Shown here in pieces: positions 25,583 through 37,862 of a stretch of 64,000 nt of DNA. Position numbers and translations under genes: made by a program. The stretch comes from Harmothoe impar (Eukaryota > Annelida > Polychaeta > Phyllodocida > Polynoidae): the NCBI GenBank assembly GCA_947462335.1, contig OX381713.1, forward strand, positions 23,862,381 through 23,926,380, read 5' to 3'. Each line of letters opens with the position of its first letter. Within the stretch, counting starts at the first letter, position 1. The notes beneath the pieces were generated by a model that saw only the letters and a program-made list of their open reading frames with translations, had not been told where the DNA came from and searched no databases.

Positions 25583-28500
25583 TTAGTTAAGATCAGCAGG
25601 ACCCCTACCCAGATGTAGAAGAGGCCCAGACAGGATGAGGTGGCCACCACCTTGGGGCGGTGGGTGTGTGAGGGGTGAGGTTGAGGGTCAGGGGTCAGGG
25701 GAGAGGAGGGTTAGAGGCTGGAGGAGAGGATTATGTTTGTCACCACAGAGATCTGATAGAGAATAACATGTCCAGAGTTAGAACGTTACAATTTCAATGC
25801 TTCATTCATACCTTAAAATGGCTTTTAGGTTTAGGAGGTTGATCTACACCAGGAGTGGGTTGAAGAGGAATGCTTATAATCTACTCCGCCGTTAGATTAA
25901 GAAGGATTATTAGATTTAAGCAAGACAGAGTTCGGTATTGGTCTTGAGTTAGTATCATGTTGTACATTGTAGGATTATTCAAGGGTATTTCATGAACTTT
26001 ATAATGAAAAGAATGGATACATAGTCATCCTTGCCGAGGTAAGTTCTGTAGTATGCAATGGTGAGGTGTACTATATTGAAATCACTTACATCAGACAACT
26101 TCAGCTTTACAACTGAACACTCTTTACAGGTGCCTGGGGCTAGCACAGGTGTGCTTATCAGTTGGATCTCTTCATAGAAAGCTGTGTGTGGTGGGTGGTA
26201 TGTAGTAAAGGCTGGGATGAAAGAGGGGACATTTAGTATGGTAAGATGGTGACATTCGGATGTAACACAGAAAAATGCACTCTTTTACAAAAGAACAAAT
26301 GTGATCTTTCTTGTATTTGCATCATGGTAGGCATCTCTGGAATTTCAATTATTTCAAAAGCTAAGGAAAAGAGTGCTGGTTCTCTAGAAAACCCTTTATC
26401 TCTGAGAATGTTAATCTCTGATAGCTATCAGTAGATTATCCTCCAGGGCCCCATAAATATTCCTAAAGGGGAGACAGTGACACTGGGGTGTCTTAAATTG
26501 ATTCAAGATAAATGACTGAAAAGGCAGATCCTATCAAAATGGCTAAAGCAACAGCTCAAGGGACCATAATCTTACAGGCAGAATATAGCAGCAATGTATC
26601 TAAACATCAAAGGTGTTCATGTATATCTGCCTTGAATTTATTCTATTACAGTAACATATAAATGTATCATCCAACAACTGAAGCAACACAACACATTGAA
26701 AAAAAAAACCAGCATTTGCACAGTAATATCTTTGAATCAAATTGAATTATCTCTAATTGATTTCTGTGTTTTTGTTAATGAATTATTGATAAATAGTCCT
26801 GAAAGGCAGACCCTGCAATCAGTAGCAGCATATACCTGAGGGAGCACCAGGCTATGAAAAGCCTTCAGGAAATACAAAGTAGCCAATCTGTCATACACTA
26901 GGTGTCAGGAGGCTAGGGGGACTGCCATATCTCACAGCCTGGTTTCCTGCTGCTAGATGAGGTGTCAGGTCATCAGCTGACATGTTAACAAATGTTACCT
27001 GCACTGACTCCATGCTGTAGGGGCCCCAGGGTGGGGCTGAGGTTAAGGCAGGGTGTGTGGAAAGGGGGGGGGGGGGTTTAGAAGGGGTGGAGTAGTGACC
27101 CCTTCTGGGATAACCTTACCCGCTCACCCTCCAACCAACAAATCTGTTTCAGGTAACCTGACGGCAGGTCAACCCGGACTTATTTCATTTTTATTGAATT
27201 CAGTGTTCTGTTTTTAAGCATTAATAATGCGACTGAAAATCTATCAATCACTGGCGAGGTTTTTCACATACAAAATGTACATATTGTCTTGGTTAAAAGG
27301 GCCATTTCTATGAAAAGAAGAAGACGATTGTGTCAACTGAGATGGACACTTTCTTGTCCTGACACTTGTCACAGGCCCCCGAGGGACAGGGCAGGGGTTG
27401 GTTGAGGGAGTGGAGGGGAGGGGGGGGGGTAAGGGGAGGGGTAGTGACCCCTTGTGGTGTAACCTTAAAGAAGTCACCTCAGGCACTGTAGTTACCTACC
27501 CCCTACCTAGACCAGTACAAATAGTATCCGCCACTAACAAGCACTGACTACCACTATACAGAATCACCTGGGTATAGTGTGTATTTAGGGGACCTCAGGC
27601 TCTCGCAGTGGATACCACTCTCCCTTACCCCACTCCCAAAATCACCCTATCTATTTGTTACTTCTGTCGCCAGTTTGCAACACCCACATTAATGCAATGA
27701 CAAAAGAAAAGTTGGACGTTGGGCATTGGTATGAACGTGGGAAAATGTGTTATTAATTGTGGATACTTGCACTGGTAAAACGTAGGGATCTAGAAGTCGT
27801 CATGGATCACTCAGGCAATATAAGTGACCAAAATGATTTTCTATAAGGATTAGGATAATAGTATGAGTGACCAAATCCTCCAGGAAAGGTGGGTATCACC
27901 TATTTATCAGAAGACATTATAGGATATTATACATCCAACTTCCAAATGACTTTGTATAGCCTATCCTTTCACAAAGGCCCATTACCGTCAATCAATCTAT
28001 ATCTCTTTGTATTTAAATTTCACGAAAAAGTCACGAAAGGACACTGAAAATCGTAATAATTATATCAGGGTATCAAGATAACTTTTGGAGATAACATTTC
28101 TAAACTTTAAACATGTTTCTTACATTTGAACTTCAACGCACTGTAATAAATCAGGGAGAGTGCATGACCCTAATACTTTACAGTTTACTCCTACTGCAGT
28201 GTAACATTCCACTTACTCCCTCTGTGGACAGATATATCTATTGGTGCTTTAACCCTGAGCCCTGGTATTTAACCCTTTGGTGAGAGAGAGAGCAGGTGAT
28301 ATTTCATACACGTACAAGATTAATTCAATAGTCTTATATATATATATCTAGAAATCGAGTTAACAGTAAATAATTTACCATATCTCCTCTCTAGGAGATA
28401 CATATCTAGAAGAAATTAGGAATTCCCATGGCGCACAAAAAATACTGAAATATTTAAAAAGAATCTTTAAATCTTAAAAAGAAAATGCAAAGAAAGCTTG

Positions 28501-29058
28501 TGAAACAATGGGTTTAGGGAGCCTTTGATTGTAGACCATGTGACAAGGCTTACAAATTCTACCCTCAGTGGTTCTTCTCCTTGCCTCCCCTCCCTAATCC
28601 AGCCTGACATGGCCGTGAAAACAGCCCCCTCTGCTCTCCACATACTTCACATTTTCACACTTTTCTTTGGCCACAAACACGTCTAAGGTGTCTCTATAAA
28701 AAAAAACAATGGAGAAGTCTCTGTAAACTCAGTGACGTTGGTACAACGTAGAAAGAACTTCCGCTGCAACGTTTGTATTTGGTTGGAAGTGGAAGAATGT
28801 TTTTACGCAATCTTTCATTGAATTGAACTGGATTGAGTGTTTAAGGGGTGCTTTGATTTCCTACTAATATTTATCCTGGGGAAACTTCAGGATCACTGCC
28901 TGCAGTTCACTCAGACAAATGATCCAAGCAGATGAGAGGTACTTGCTGTGAAGACTTCTTTATTCCATTCAGCAACATGTGATACATACACGACAGAGGT
29001 CTGACTCCTACCAACCACTCACTACAGGGAAACAGCCATGTTATATATGAAGACCTGA

Positions 29059-29545
29059 CCTTGACACTTCAGCCTTGACATTTACACATATGACCTTGAC
29101 ACTTGCTCTATCAGCCTTGACCTTTACATAATTCATTTACATAACCAGGCTTGTGCCATTAGTCCTAATACCAATCTACATAGATTATGCTCTGCACGGA
29201 CTGACCTTGACATTGGGCCTATTACTTGGTGTGGCCTTGACAACTGTTGCCCAATACGTCCTTGACATTTAGGTAATGTGATTTGCTCCTGGTGTAGCGA
29301 CCTTGACCATGGTTCTGGTGTTGGCCTTGACATTGGATCTGATTACATTTGCTTAGGCTTATTTGCATTATCAATTGGCTGACTGCCCCAGTGGTTTGAG
29401 TCATCCCTCACGACAATAGTTAGTACAGTTATATCACAGGAATTGAGTATGCTACTTCCTGTCACCAAACATCCTTGACCTTCAACTAATACAATTACAT
29501 CCCTAGAAGTGGATCTGTTACTTCCTGTCTACCAGCAACCTTGAC
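29059..29545. promoter_or_regulatory. cluster of 11 CCTTGAC words (orphan nuclear-receptor-like sites)
   Basis: CCTTGAC occurs at 29059, 29073, 29094, 29115, 29205, 29235, 29260, 29301, 29325, 29473 and 29539, all on the same strand. Three are TGACCTTGA, the reverse of TCAAGGTCA, the known ERR/SF-1 (NR3B/NR5A) monomer site. A CCTTGAC site is expected less than once in 487 bp, so this is not chance. It could be a degenerate minisatellite (the flanks share CATT or CTTTA) or a binding-site cluster; the sequence alone does not decide. Confidence 0.5.
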
Positions 29546-32033
29546 CTGTTGGTCAGTGGTTGTATAATGCCAGGGTTCCTATTCGGCTAATGGTTGTGTA
29601 ATACCAGTTCTCCGATTCCTGCAGTACTGCCCCCTGGACTTAGTGTGTTACGATACAATTAACATACATTTAGCGTGTTCTACTCTCTATCGGTCTCTGT
29701 CTGACCATTAATTCTTACTGACTTTATTTGTTCTAAATGTGTCTGGATCTGTGGTCCAGTACAGAATTAACATGACTATTGCTGGAATCTGTTCAATAAA
29801 GCAACATAACGTTAGCATAGTTTTACTGTATTACATTGTCATATTACAACATTTCAGTATTACAATATGGCATTATAATATCACCATTCAAATGATGTTT
29901 CTTTCAACATTATCTTAAATTGATAACATCAGTAATGTTGCTTTAACATTGTTTTAAACATCCTCTGTGTGTCTAAGCAGAGTCAGTGGATGGAGGGGTG
30001 TGGGTGGGGGAGCCCAGGGGTGATGGTAGGTGGTAGGGGTGGAGCCTGGAACAAGCTGACACAAGGTTAGCGGATACCAGATAGGGAGTAGGAGACTGGC
30101 AACTGTCAACTGTCAACTGTCAACTCTGACAGCTAGGGGTAAGGAACTGAGTGACACTCGGTACCCAGGGGGCTTACCCTAGTCCCTACTGCCTCCCCAC
30201 AAGGTGCCATCACACAGCGACCACTTTATGATAGATTATGGTGTTTTATGTTGTGGTGGGTGGGGGAGGTGGCCTGGTGAGATATGGGGATAGGGGTGGA
30301 GTTGATAAAGATATATGATAAGATGGGGAATTCTGAAAATTGAAGAGTTTAACTTAAAGGATCTGAGACAATGGTAGGGAAGGACACTTAAAGGGGCAAT
30401 ATCACCACTCGCACTTAACCATATATAGTAGACTAAAACAGTACTAGAAATGTGAATAGGATACGCTTGGTGATTATGCCACTTTGAATACTAAGGTTTT
30501 TTTAAATTTGATAGCGGTGTCGTTTCTTGCAGCGTAAGACATGATTATGGAGGGGGGCAGAAGGGTGCCATCTTTAAAATGTACCATACACTTCAACAAC
30601 TGCATAGCTACAGTTATGCCAAGGTTATGCCATACAAAACAACAGGAGAAAAATTGCATGGGGAAAAGGATGTGTAGCATCAGGGAAAGGTGAAAAAGTA
30701 AGTAAGGGGTAAACTATAGAGAAGGTATTTTGCGATCAATAAAAGAAACCATAGAGGAGCCCCAGGGAGTGAGACGAGCAGACTCCAAAGCAGCCAGACC
30801 ATGCAATGCCTCCCTATAGCCATACCCCCACTGTCTGTTTCAGATTTACACATGATGGGGAGGTGGCAACAGGTCTGCCAAAGATGATCCGCCATTCCTG
30901 AACTGATAAGAAATGTTACCATGTTTTCTCCCACGTTATCTGTGTGCTATCTGGGGAGCTTGTTGGTGCGGAGATACCTGGCGTGCTGGGTTTGTTTGTA
31001 GTAGGGTAGGCGGGATACCAAGTACCAGCGAAGAGGTACGTGGTGGGTTACCCTGGACTCAGGATCTTGAGTATGTCGTTCCATCCCACCCCTACTCAGT
31101 CATCTCCATGCAACCCCTGTACTGCTGTAGCTTCTCCGTATCCCATCTACTACAGTTTCGTGTATTCATTGCTTCCTTCGGTTCATGGCCCTTGGTGTTC
31201 CTTTGCCTCTTTGTCTCTCTGTCTCCTTGTCGCTCTGCATGCCTCGGTCTGTGTCCGTCTCCTTCCTTTGCATCCTCTGCTGGCTGTCTCTGTCTCTATC
31301 TCCTTCCTTCCATGCCCCATTCTCTATCATTCAGTCCTCGTTCTAAAAGCATTCTTTCTTCTTGCTCCGTTTAAACCTCACTATCTTTCTATCCAACCCA
31401 TCACCCAGTATCATCTTCATCTCCTCACCATCCCACTCCATCCCCGGACCGGCTCTGATCCCTACAAGGCACAAGTATACACACAGCACCATCCTATTGC
31501 TGTAAGGTTATCTTAAGTGGTGGCTTATTTTCCTACACACACCCTTATCTCTACTGCCTGCTGATGGAACCCTTGTAGGGTGAAGACTTCGTGAGAGACT
31601 CAGTGGGTAAGATAAAGATAAGAAATGGTTATACTAGTTATACTGTCTCAGTGTCTATAGCATATCAAATACAAACAGGGAAATGGTATAAGTTTGGGGG
31701 GGGGGGGGGCATACTCTTTGAAGTTACATGGGGGCGATGTAATGTGTGTATCAATATCATAATGTTATTGCTATGAGCATATCGGATAAGTCTATTGATT
31801 GATATACTAGAAAGCATCTTACATAACAGTACTAGAGCATCAATGGGATTATGAGTTTGTCCTAGAGCCCAGGTTCCCTCAAAACCTGCTGGGAAAGGCA
31901 TGGACTGATACAAGGTTAGCTCAGCAGTAGAGCCTACTATAGATACTTGATAGTAGTGTTTACATCTTCATTCTCTCTTCAGTCGTTATTCCATCATACA
32001 TCGTTAGTAGCGTATTTACTTTACAAAAGTCTG

Positions 32034-32144
32034 AACCACCGGCGGGACTCGAACCCGCAATCCCCGGCTTACTCTCCAGGGTTGCTATACATTGCAACCC
32101 ACCGGCGTAGGAGGCCGATGCCTTATCCATTGGGCCACGGTGGC
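32034..32144 (-). tRNA. tRNA-Arg(CCT) with a 38-nt intron
   Basis: Read on the - strand, the molecule starts GCCACCGTGGCCCAATGGAT and ends with a T arm containing GGTTCGAGTCC, a perfect B box. The A box TGGCCCAATGG is standard. The acceptor stem has seven pairs (G1 pairs with U72, as in human tRNA-Arg-CCT). The anticodon CCT is complementary to 32109-32111, in loop CTCCTAA. A 38-nt insertion (32070-32107) falls between positions 37 and 38, the canonical eukaryotic tRNA intron site. It folds into a 7-bp hairpin (GGGTTGC/GCAACCC). Removing it leaves 73 nt. A TTTT terminator lies a few bases downstream (complement of 32025-32028). The gene lies antisense within Lhx2/9 intron 2. A tRNA-derived pseudogene is less likely given the intact promoter boxes. 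Confidence 0.85.
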
Positions 32145-33689
32145 TCGTGCTCGCCCGGCCTCACCTGCCATGCCTGACAAGTATACACAGGCCTACGCTA
32201 TGTGTGTACACTGGATAGATGGGTGTAGGAGGACCGGTATACAGGGACAACATGGGTTTGCCATGCATCTATCCCCATAGTGGTGTGGACAGTTTCAGCA
32301 CAGCAATATACATCTATATCCTTATTAACGATGTAACACCCACCCTACCCCCCCTCCCTCCACCATCCCTGAGGCTGCTCCAAGCAGAGGTCACCCACGC
32401 CTCCCGGGTTACGCCTCCGCCTGGAGAGCTGCTGTGTGTGGCCCCAATTTGTCAGTGAGATCTACAACATGGGTCCTCACCCTGACTGTCCTGAAAAAAT
32501 AATGAAGGTAGACATGGGGGAGGGGCATTGTATAGGACAGGGTGGGAGGGGAAGGGTCAATGCTGCTACTGACTAGGACAGTGGTTGGTGTGTATACAGG
32601 CCTATGTCTGGTAGGAGCTCAGCCATACGACCCAGCATCCATATTGGGAATGTACAGTTGTGAACATCGATTAGAACTGGATATTTATCACTATATGATG
32701 CATGTGTCTACCTGTAGGTGATAATGTGTGCATGCCTCTAGGTCATATATTGGTGTTTGAAGGATAAAGATAGGAAATTGTATAGCATTCATTCAGATTC
32801 AAAAAGGAGAATGCCGGAGGAAATGCCATAGGGGATGAGTGCAACAGTTACGGTTGATATTAGTCTAGTGCACGTATACCATGATCTACAGTAAGGATGT
32901 CCCCTAATATGACACAGGAAAGGGCTTACCACGGATCTCTGTACTGTAATTGGAAATCATCAAATAAATTAGATGTGTTAATCGTTTTAGAGTTCACTCC
33001 CTAAACAACAGGCCTGCAGTGGAACTATTGCACATAGGAAAAGACCTTGGAGAAGATGGTCATCTTTGGGCCTGCAGGGGCTAACTGAGTGGGTGTGGCA
33101 GGGAGGCACTGAGCCATGTATTACCCTATATAGGGTTGCTCCCATACAGGGGTGCCTGTCTATAAAGTGAGTGTAGGGGCCCTGCAGTAATGCTTTCTTC
33201 TGAAGGACAGACACATCTCTATAGCACTATAACTGTTCAATCTATGGGGGCAGCCATCATGTCCCCCATGCAGCGATGTCACTGTTTTCTACAGATTACC
33301 GTACATCCTACAGCAGAGGACAGAGTTGGTGGTCTTGGGGAAATAATAGAGAAACCAACTCACTTGAATGTTCACTCCCCCCACCGATACTGCCATACTA
33401 AATGGCACTGAATTGGGCGTGTCATGTCCCTATGAAGCTTGTCCAACGTGACATGCTGGGAAACAAAGCTGAAACAATGGCTTGAAGGCCCCCTGTGGGC
33501 TCTCTGCTCAGAAACCACAAAACCACCCGCGGCCTTTCCACAGGACACGTGTTGGGGGATGTAACCCTGAGGGAGCAGGCTGTAGGCTTATAGAAAAGGG
33601 GAGAGGGCAAATAGGAGGGGAGGCACAGAGAGAAAGTTTGGTGAGCGGGGGGGGGGGGGGGGTGTACAACCGTGATGTGTATCAAGAAA

Positions 33690-33715
33690 CGTGATGTGTA
33701 GTACTACACATCACG
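33690..33715. repeat. perfect 26-bp palindrome, left arm
   Basis: Thirteen bases, CGTGATGTGTAGT, are followed immediately by their exact reverse complement with no spacer. It lies inside the left terminal repeat of the 599-bp element. Confidence 0.95.
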
Positions 33716-33908
33716 GCTGACCATGCAAACGTGATGTGTATCAAAAAGACGTGATGTGTATCAACAATCCAACCGTGATGTGTAGTAACTAACGTGATGT
33801 GTAGTAACCAAGAGCAACTGGAATTTAGGCACCTCCAAACGTGATATGTATCAATAAACGTGATGTGTATCAACTCCCTCTTCTAAATAGTAGGGATCGG
33901 CAGCCCAG

Positions 33909-33995
33909 CCCATTAAATCAATGTTGAAACAACATTGAATCAACAGTGAAACCCAGTCGTCAATGTTGATTCAATGTTCTGTGTCCGCATGGGAG
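33909..33995. mobile_element. diverged copy of AGTGGGCAC MITE, nested
   Basis: It matches the element at 14794-14889 in inner words (AATCAATGTTGAAAC, TCAATGTTGATTC, ATGTTCTGTG) and has degraded GCCCATT and CCGCATGGG ends. It lies within the 599-bp inverted-repeat element, so it either inserted there or was captured. Confidence 0.5.
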
Positions 33996-34216
33996 AGAAG
34001 CAGGGCAGGCTAGGGAGGGGAGGACCAGGGGAACAACCAGGGGGATGGACCCCTTCTTTTCAAATTTTGGAGAAGAGAAAGATAATAAACTGAATTCTAG
34101 AATATTTTAACTTAAGGAATATATCTAAATAAATAGATCACGTTAATTCGATACAGATTATGTTGTTTTGATACAGATCATGTTGATTTGATACAGATCA
34201 CGTTTGTATGGTCAGC

Positions 34217-34242
34217 CGTGATGTGTAGTACTACACATCACG
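34217..34242. repeat. perfect 26-bp palindrome, right arm
   Basis: The same 26-bp palindrome as at 33690-33715, located symmetrically in the right terminal repeat. Because a palindrome reads the same on both strands, it is identical in both arms. Confidence 0.95.
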
Positions 34243-34540
34243 TTACTTGATACACATCACGGTTGTACAGGGGGTGTGGAGGGAATGGAGGGAGAGAGAA
34301 ATGCAAGCAGATAAACTTACAGAGATTGCATAGACCAAGACAGCGTGAGATACAATTGTAAACACTCAGCATTATCCTCTGCTAAATGCCTCCTATGCCT
34401 TTAAAAAAAAGCGTTTCTGAATTAAGTTTTTTCCAATCATTTTTACAGTTTAACTAGAATGAATTCTCTTCATACACTGTGAAAGGTTGGTTGCCTTTTT
34501 TGTAGGTATACAGTAGAATCTACTATAGGTGTACAGATTA

Positions 34541-34680
34541 TTGTAGGTGAACAGTAGAATCTACTGTAAAACTACAGTAGTTACTGTAAAACTACAGTAG
34601 TTACTGTAAAACTACAGTAGTTACTGTAAAACTACAGTAGTTACTGTAAAACTACAGTAGATTCTACTGTGCACCTACAA
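34541..34680. repeat. 140-bp inverted repeat containing five 20-bp hairpin units
   Basis: The ends are inverted: TTGTAGGTGAACAGTAGAAT on the left mirrors ATTCTACTGTGCACCTACAA on the right with one change. Between them, 34561-34660 is exactly five copies of a 20-bp unit. Each unit is itself a hairpin, CTACTGTA and TACAGTAG separated by AAAC (only the first starts CT; the others start TT). A partial further copy of the end sequence occurs at 34500-34540. It is a small MITE or foldback element with an internally expanded repeat. Confidence 0.85.
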
Positions 34681-37600
34681 TTACTATTTTTACAATGTAC
34701 AGATACACGGCTCAGACCCAACCTGCATTGTGACGTCTAAAGTTCAACATGTATGTACAAGAACGGACCCTGTGTCTGGGACAAAGTAGCTGAACTAGCT
34801 GTATCATTATAAGATCAGACCTGACTTTGCTGTGATAATCACAGATCATGCTCCAGACGTGTATAGACGGCCAGCCAGGGGATAAAACCGTCCACACAGG
34901 CTGGCTAGTCGGGAGAGGGGGGGGGGGGGGGGTAGGATGTGGGGGTGAGGGCCCTGGGGGACTTTTTCACACCTGACCAATGCCCTACCTCCTACCCCCT
35001 TCCCCTGGACTCCTCTATAGTGGTGGATCAAGACCCCCCAGGGTGCAGGGCTTTGACACGATCCGACCAGCCGTCGGTCCCAATGGTACCTCCCCAACCC
35101 CTGTCAGCACCCCCACCCTCACATCCACTGCAATGCATGCTCCCCTGAAACCACAACTAATGCTCCCCTCCCTGCCCCCCCCCCCCTCCCTCACTCTCCT
35201 GCTTCCCTGAATCTCACGTCCCTTTCCCTCACACCCCAAACGGACATTTTTAGGACCAAAGCAGAGGCGGCCCACGACCCCTTCCGGAGGCTGGGGAGTC
35301 AGAGGGATAGCATAGGGTTGGGTGGATTCATCCATGGGTGGCTAAATCTAGGAGTGTGTGTGGTTGGGGCCCCCTTAACCCCCTCCTCCCCCCCTCCCGA
35401 ACCCCTTCCTAACACCCACACACCAAACCCACGGTCCATAGAGGCACACACAGCAATTTTCCGGAACGCGGAGTGACCAAGAGCCAAGTGAGCCAGAAAA
35501 TTCCGCCGCGGAGTACAAACGTCGAGGGTGGGTGGCGGGTGTGTTCAATGGTCGGGCTATGAGTAGGCGGAACGCAGAAGGGAAGAAGCGAGGGGGGTCC
35601 ATTTGTTGAGCTCTCTATTCTTCACCCCCATATCCAGACTCTATAAGCCTACCAAGCGGAAAATCCTGTTTGTTAACTCCACCCGATAAAGACTAGGCTT
35701 TAGACTGGGGAGCATGGGGCCTGTCACCCTATATCTGTATTATATAGGGTCCTAGTGGGAGCCAGTCACATTATAGAGGCCGCCATCTTGTCCCCCGAAA
35801 CACCCCTGCTGGTTCCCGCGAGCACATCTCTTAGTCCCAGAGCTGGTGGAATTCAGACGTCGTGAAACCAGCAAAAAAGATTCTCCCCGACATGAGCTAC
35901 ATTCAGTTCTCATCGCTGCCACTGCAGTTGCCCCGATGGCGCTGCAGTCGTGCATTACACCCCTATAGTTGTATTATAGGGCTATATACAGGTCACAAGT
36001 GTCAATGTTATGAAGGGTGGTTGTTATGAAGTGTCAATATTTTCACAGAGCAGTGGCTGCTTTATAAGGCTACCATTATTATACTGTGTTTACCTGCTGT
36101 AATCATGACCACCACTTTCTGAGGGTACGGTATTATTACTTCAAGAGCTGACCATTTGAAGTGTGAATGTACACAAATTCTGTAGTATTAAAACTTACAC
36201 TGAAGGGTATACTATCATCATACTTTGATCTCATTGCATGGTGTAGTTTCAATGGGAACTTTCAATTGAATACAGAAAGTCTCCAATATAGCATTGTACA
36301 ACTAAGGAAAATTAAGGTTATAACTGCCTACTGCTTCACAACCGTTGCAATTGTAATTTAATTGCCTGCATGGTAGACCAAAGCAATGTTAGAGCAGTAC
36401 ATCCTCATTAACTGTGTTAAACAACTAGTTTAAGACCATCTTCTTTAATTCACTCTACTCAAATCGTGGAAGAATTTCCGGTCAAACTATTTCCCGTGAC
36501 CACCTGCCTCCACGAGAAACACTCCCTGGATGAAATATTCGAGCTTTCCTCTAGATTAGTTTTCAAATATTTAAATATTCCACTATGAAGGTCGGAACCG
36601 TCAGTCCAAGCCCTCAGAGACCGTGAACAACAAGTCATAAAGCGTAAGATGTTCCAGAAGGAATCTGTGTTTTAAGGACCGAGAAATGTGTTTCTCCCAG
36701 ACTCATTTGCGCAACCGGAAGTCTTCTTCCCATGCCATCTGCGCATGCGCTGATCCCAGATTCCGATGAGATGCCAGAGTCTGTCTGTTTTACTGCTGAC
36801 GTTTATGACGTCGTTTCCCATGACGTCACGGCCATCGGGGTGTTCCGGATGAAAACAAAAATACAGTAACTGAACCAAAATGGGGGCGCTGAGTGAGCAG
36901 AGTGGGCTTTCAGTCCACAATAGGAAAGAGTCCAAAAATCACCCTGCCAATACCATGCAGTGTCATTTGGGAGTTGGCTCTAGTCATACGTACACAGTGG
37001 TTGGGAGGAATCAATTAACACGACAATCATAGGACAAAACACAATGATGAAGTATTCTCATTTTCACTTGAGGATTCCCAACAAAATGGCGTTACAGCCC
37101 GTTAGACCTTACCACGCTGCACCAAGCGCGTGCTGAATGTTGGATCTGCAGGCGGGTTTGGGAATTGGGGAGTTTTAGGAAGGTGAGAGGGGAGGTGAAG
37201 AGGGGTGGGGGCTAAAGCCAAATGATGAATTAACCCATAATTGATTAGTACCGACAACTGTCGCGAGGGGGCTCTGTGGTATTATTCAGGGTAATCCGCT
37301 GGTGCTGGGCTGGTTTCTAAGTCGGCCTGGGGGACCTCATTAAGCTTTGATGAATGTGACGGCAACCGGCAAAACACTGGTACCTCGGGAGCATCACAAA
37401 TAGACGCTCTGTGATTCAGGCAAGATGGCAGAGGGATTTATTATGGGATTCTGCTTTGTTTTATTTTTGTTATGATTTAGGATTATGTATGGGGCTATAT
37501 ATAGGCCACGTTTGTATTGTTTGTGTCTGATCTTCTGCAACTAATGAGGATCGGAGGGAGAGGATTATGACTAGATTACAGAGTGGATGTTATTATGAGA

Positions 37601-37683
37601 GTGGACTACTAAGAATACTAAATGATCCTGGATTGCTCTGGAAATGCCGAGTCATGCTGGATATTAGTTAATCCTGAGTATTA

Positions 37684-37765
37684 CTCCTGGACTGGGCTTG
37701 CTATAGGGCTGCATTGATGATATATGATTGTTCCTGGACTGGGCTTGCTAGGGATGCATTGATGC
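37684..37765. repeat. direct duplication of a ~35-bp segment
   Basis: TCCTGGACTGGGCTTGCTA followed by GGG(C/A)TGCATTGATG appears at 37684-37720 and again at 37731-37765. The second copy runs into the degenerate piggyBac-type MITE that ends at 37862. Confidence 0.75.
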
Positions 37766-37862
37766 ATCTTTAACCTTTGGGGATTATGCTGTATATCGTC
37801 AGTGCTGTATTCATACATCAGGACGGCAATGAGCAATAAACCTCTATGCAGCCCCTAATGGG
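37752..37862. mobile_element. piggyBac-type MITE, degenerate copy E
   Basis: The right end reads CTATGCAGCCCCTAATGGG followed by TTAA (37863-37866), matching the family terminus. The interior is only loosely similar (ATTCATACATCAGGACGGC) and the left boundary is a guess. Confidence 0.4.

Larger units (their letters stand above)
33667..34265. mobile_element. 599-bp inverted-repeat element (MITE/foldback) of GTGATGTGTA repeats
   Basis: The outer ~82 bp on each side are inverted copies with about three differences, beginning CAACCGTGATGTGTATCAAG and flanked by TA on both sides (33665-33666 and 34266-34267), as expected for Tc1/mariner-type MITEs. Each arm is built from tandem GTGATGTGTA words followed by TCAA or GTA, and carries a perfect 26-bp palindrome (33690-33715 and 34217-34242). 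The words continue inward to about 33880 on the left and 34135 on the right. The centre includes a diverged copy of the AGTGGGCAC MITE. No protein is encoded. Confidence 0.8.

Noticed and set aside
28258..28285. TTAACCCTTTGG word as another piggyBac-type MITE
   Set aside because: Only a left-end-like word is present; no core or right terminus was found.
30913..31516. Two overlapping + strand frames of about 155 codons
   Set aside because: They are Ser/Leu/Cys/Pro-rich and lie on a pyrimidine-rich low-complexity stretch; no domain, splice signals or codon pattern support a gene.
33667..33880. GTGATGTGTA repeat array considered as a CRISPR array
   Set aside because: Units are too short and irregular, contain inverted copies and a palindrome, and the window is animal DNA; it is part of an inverted-repeat element.
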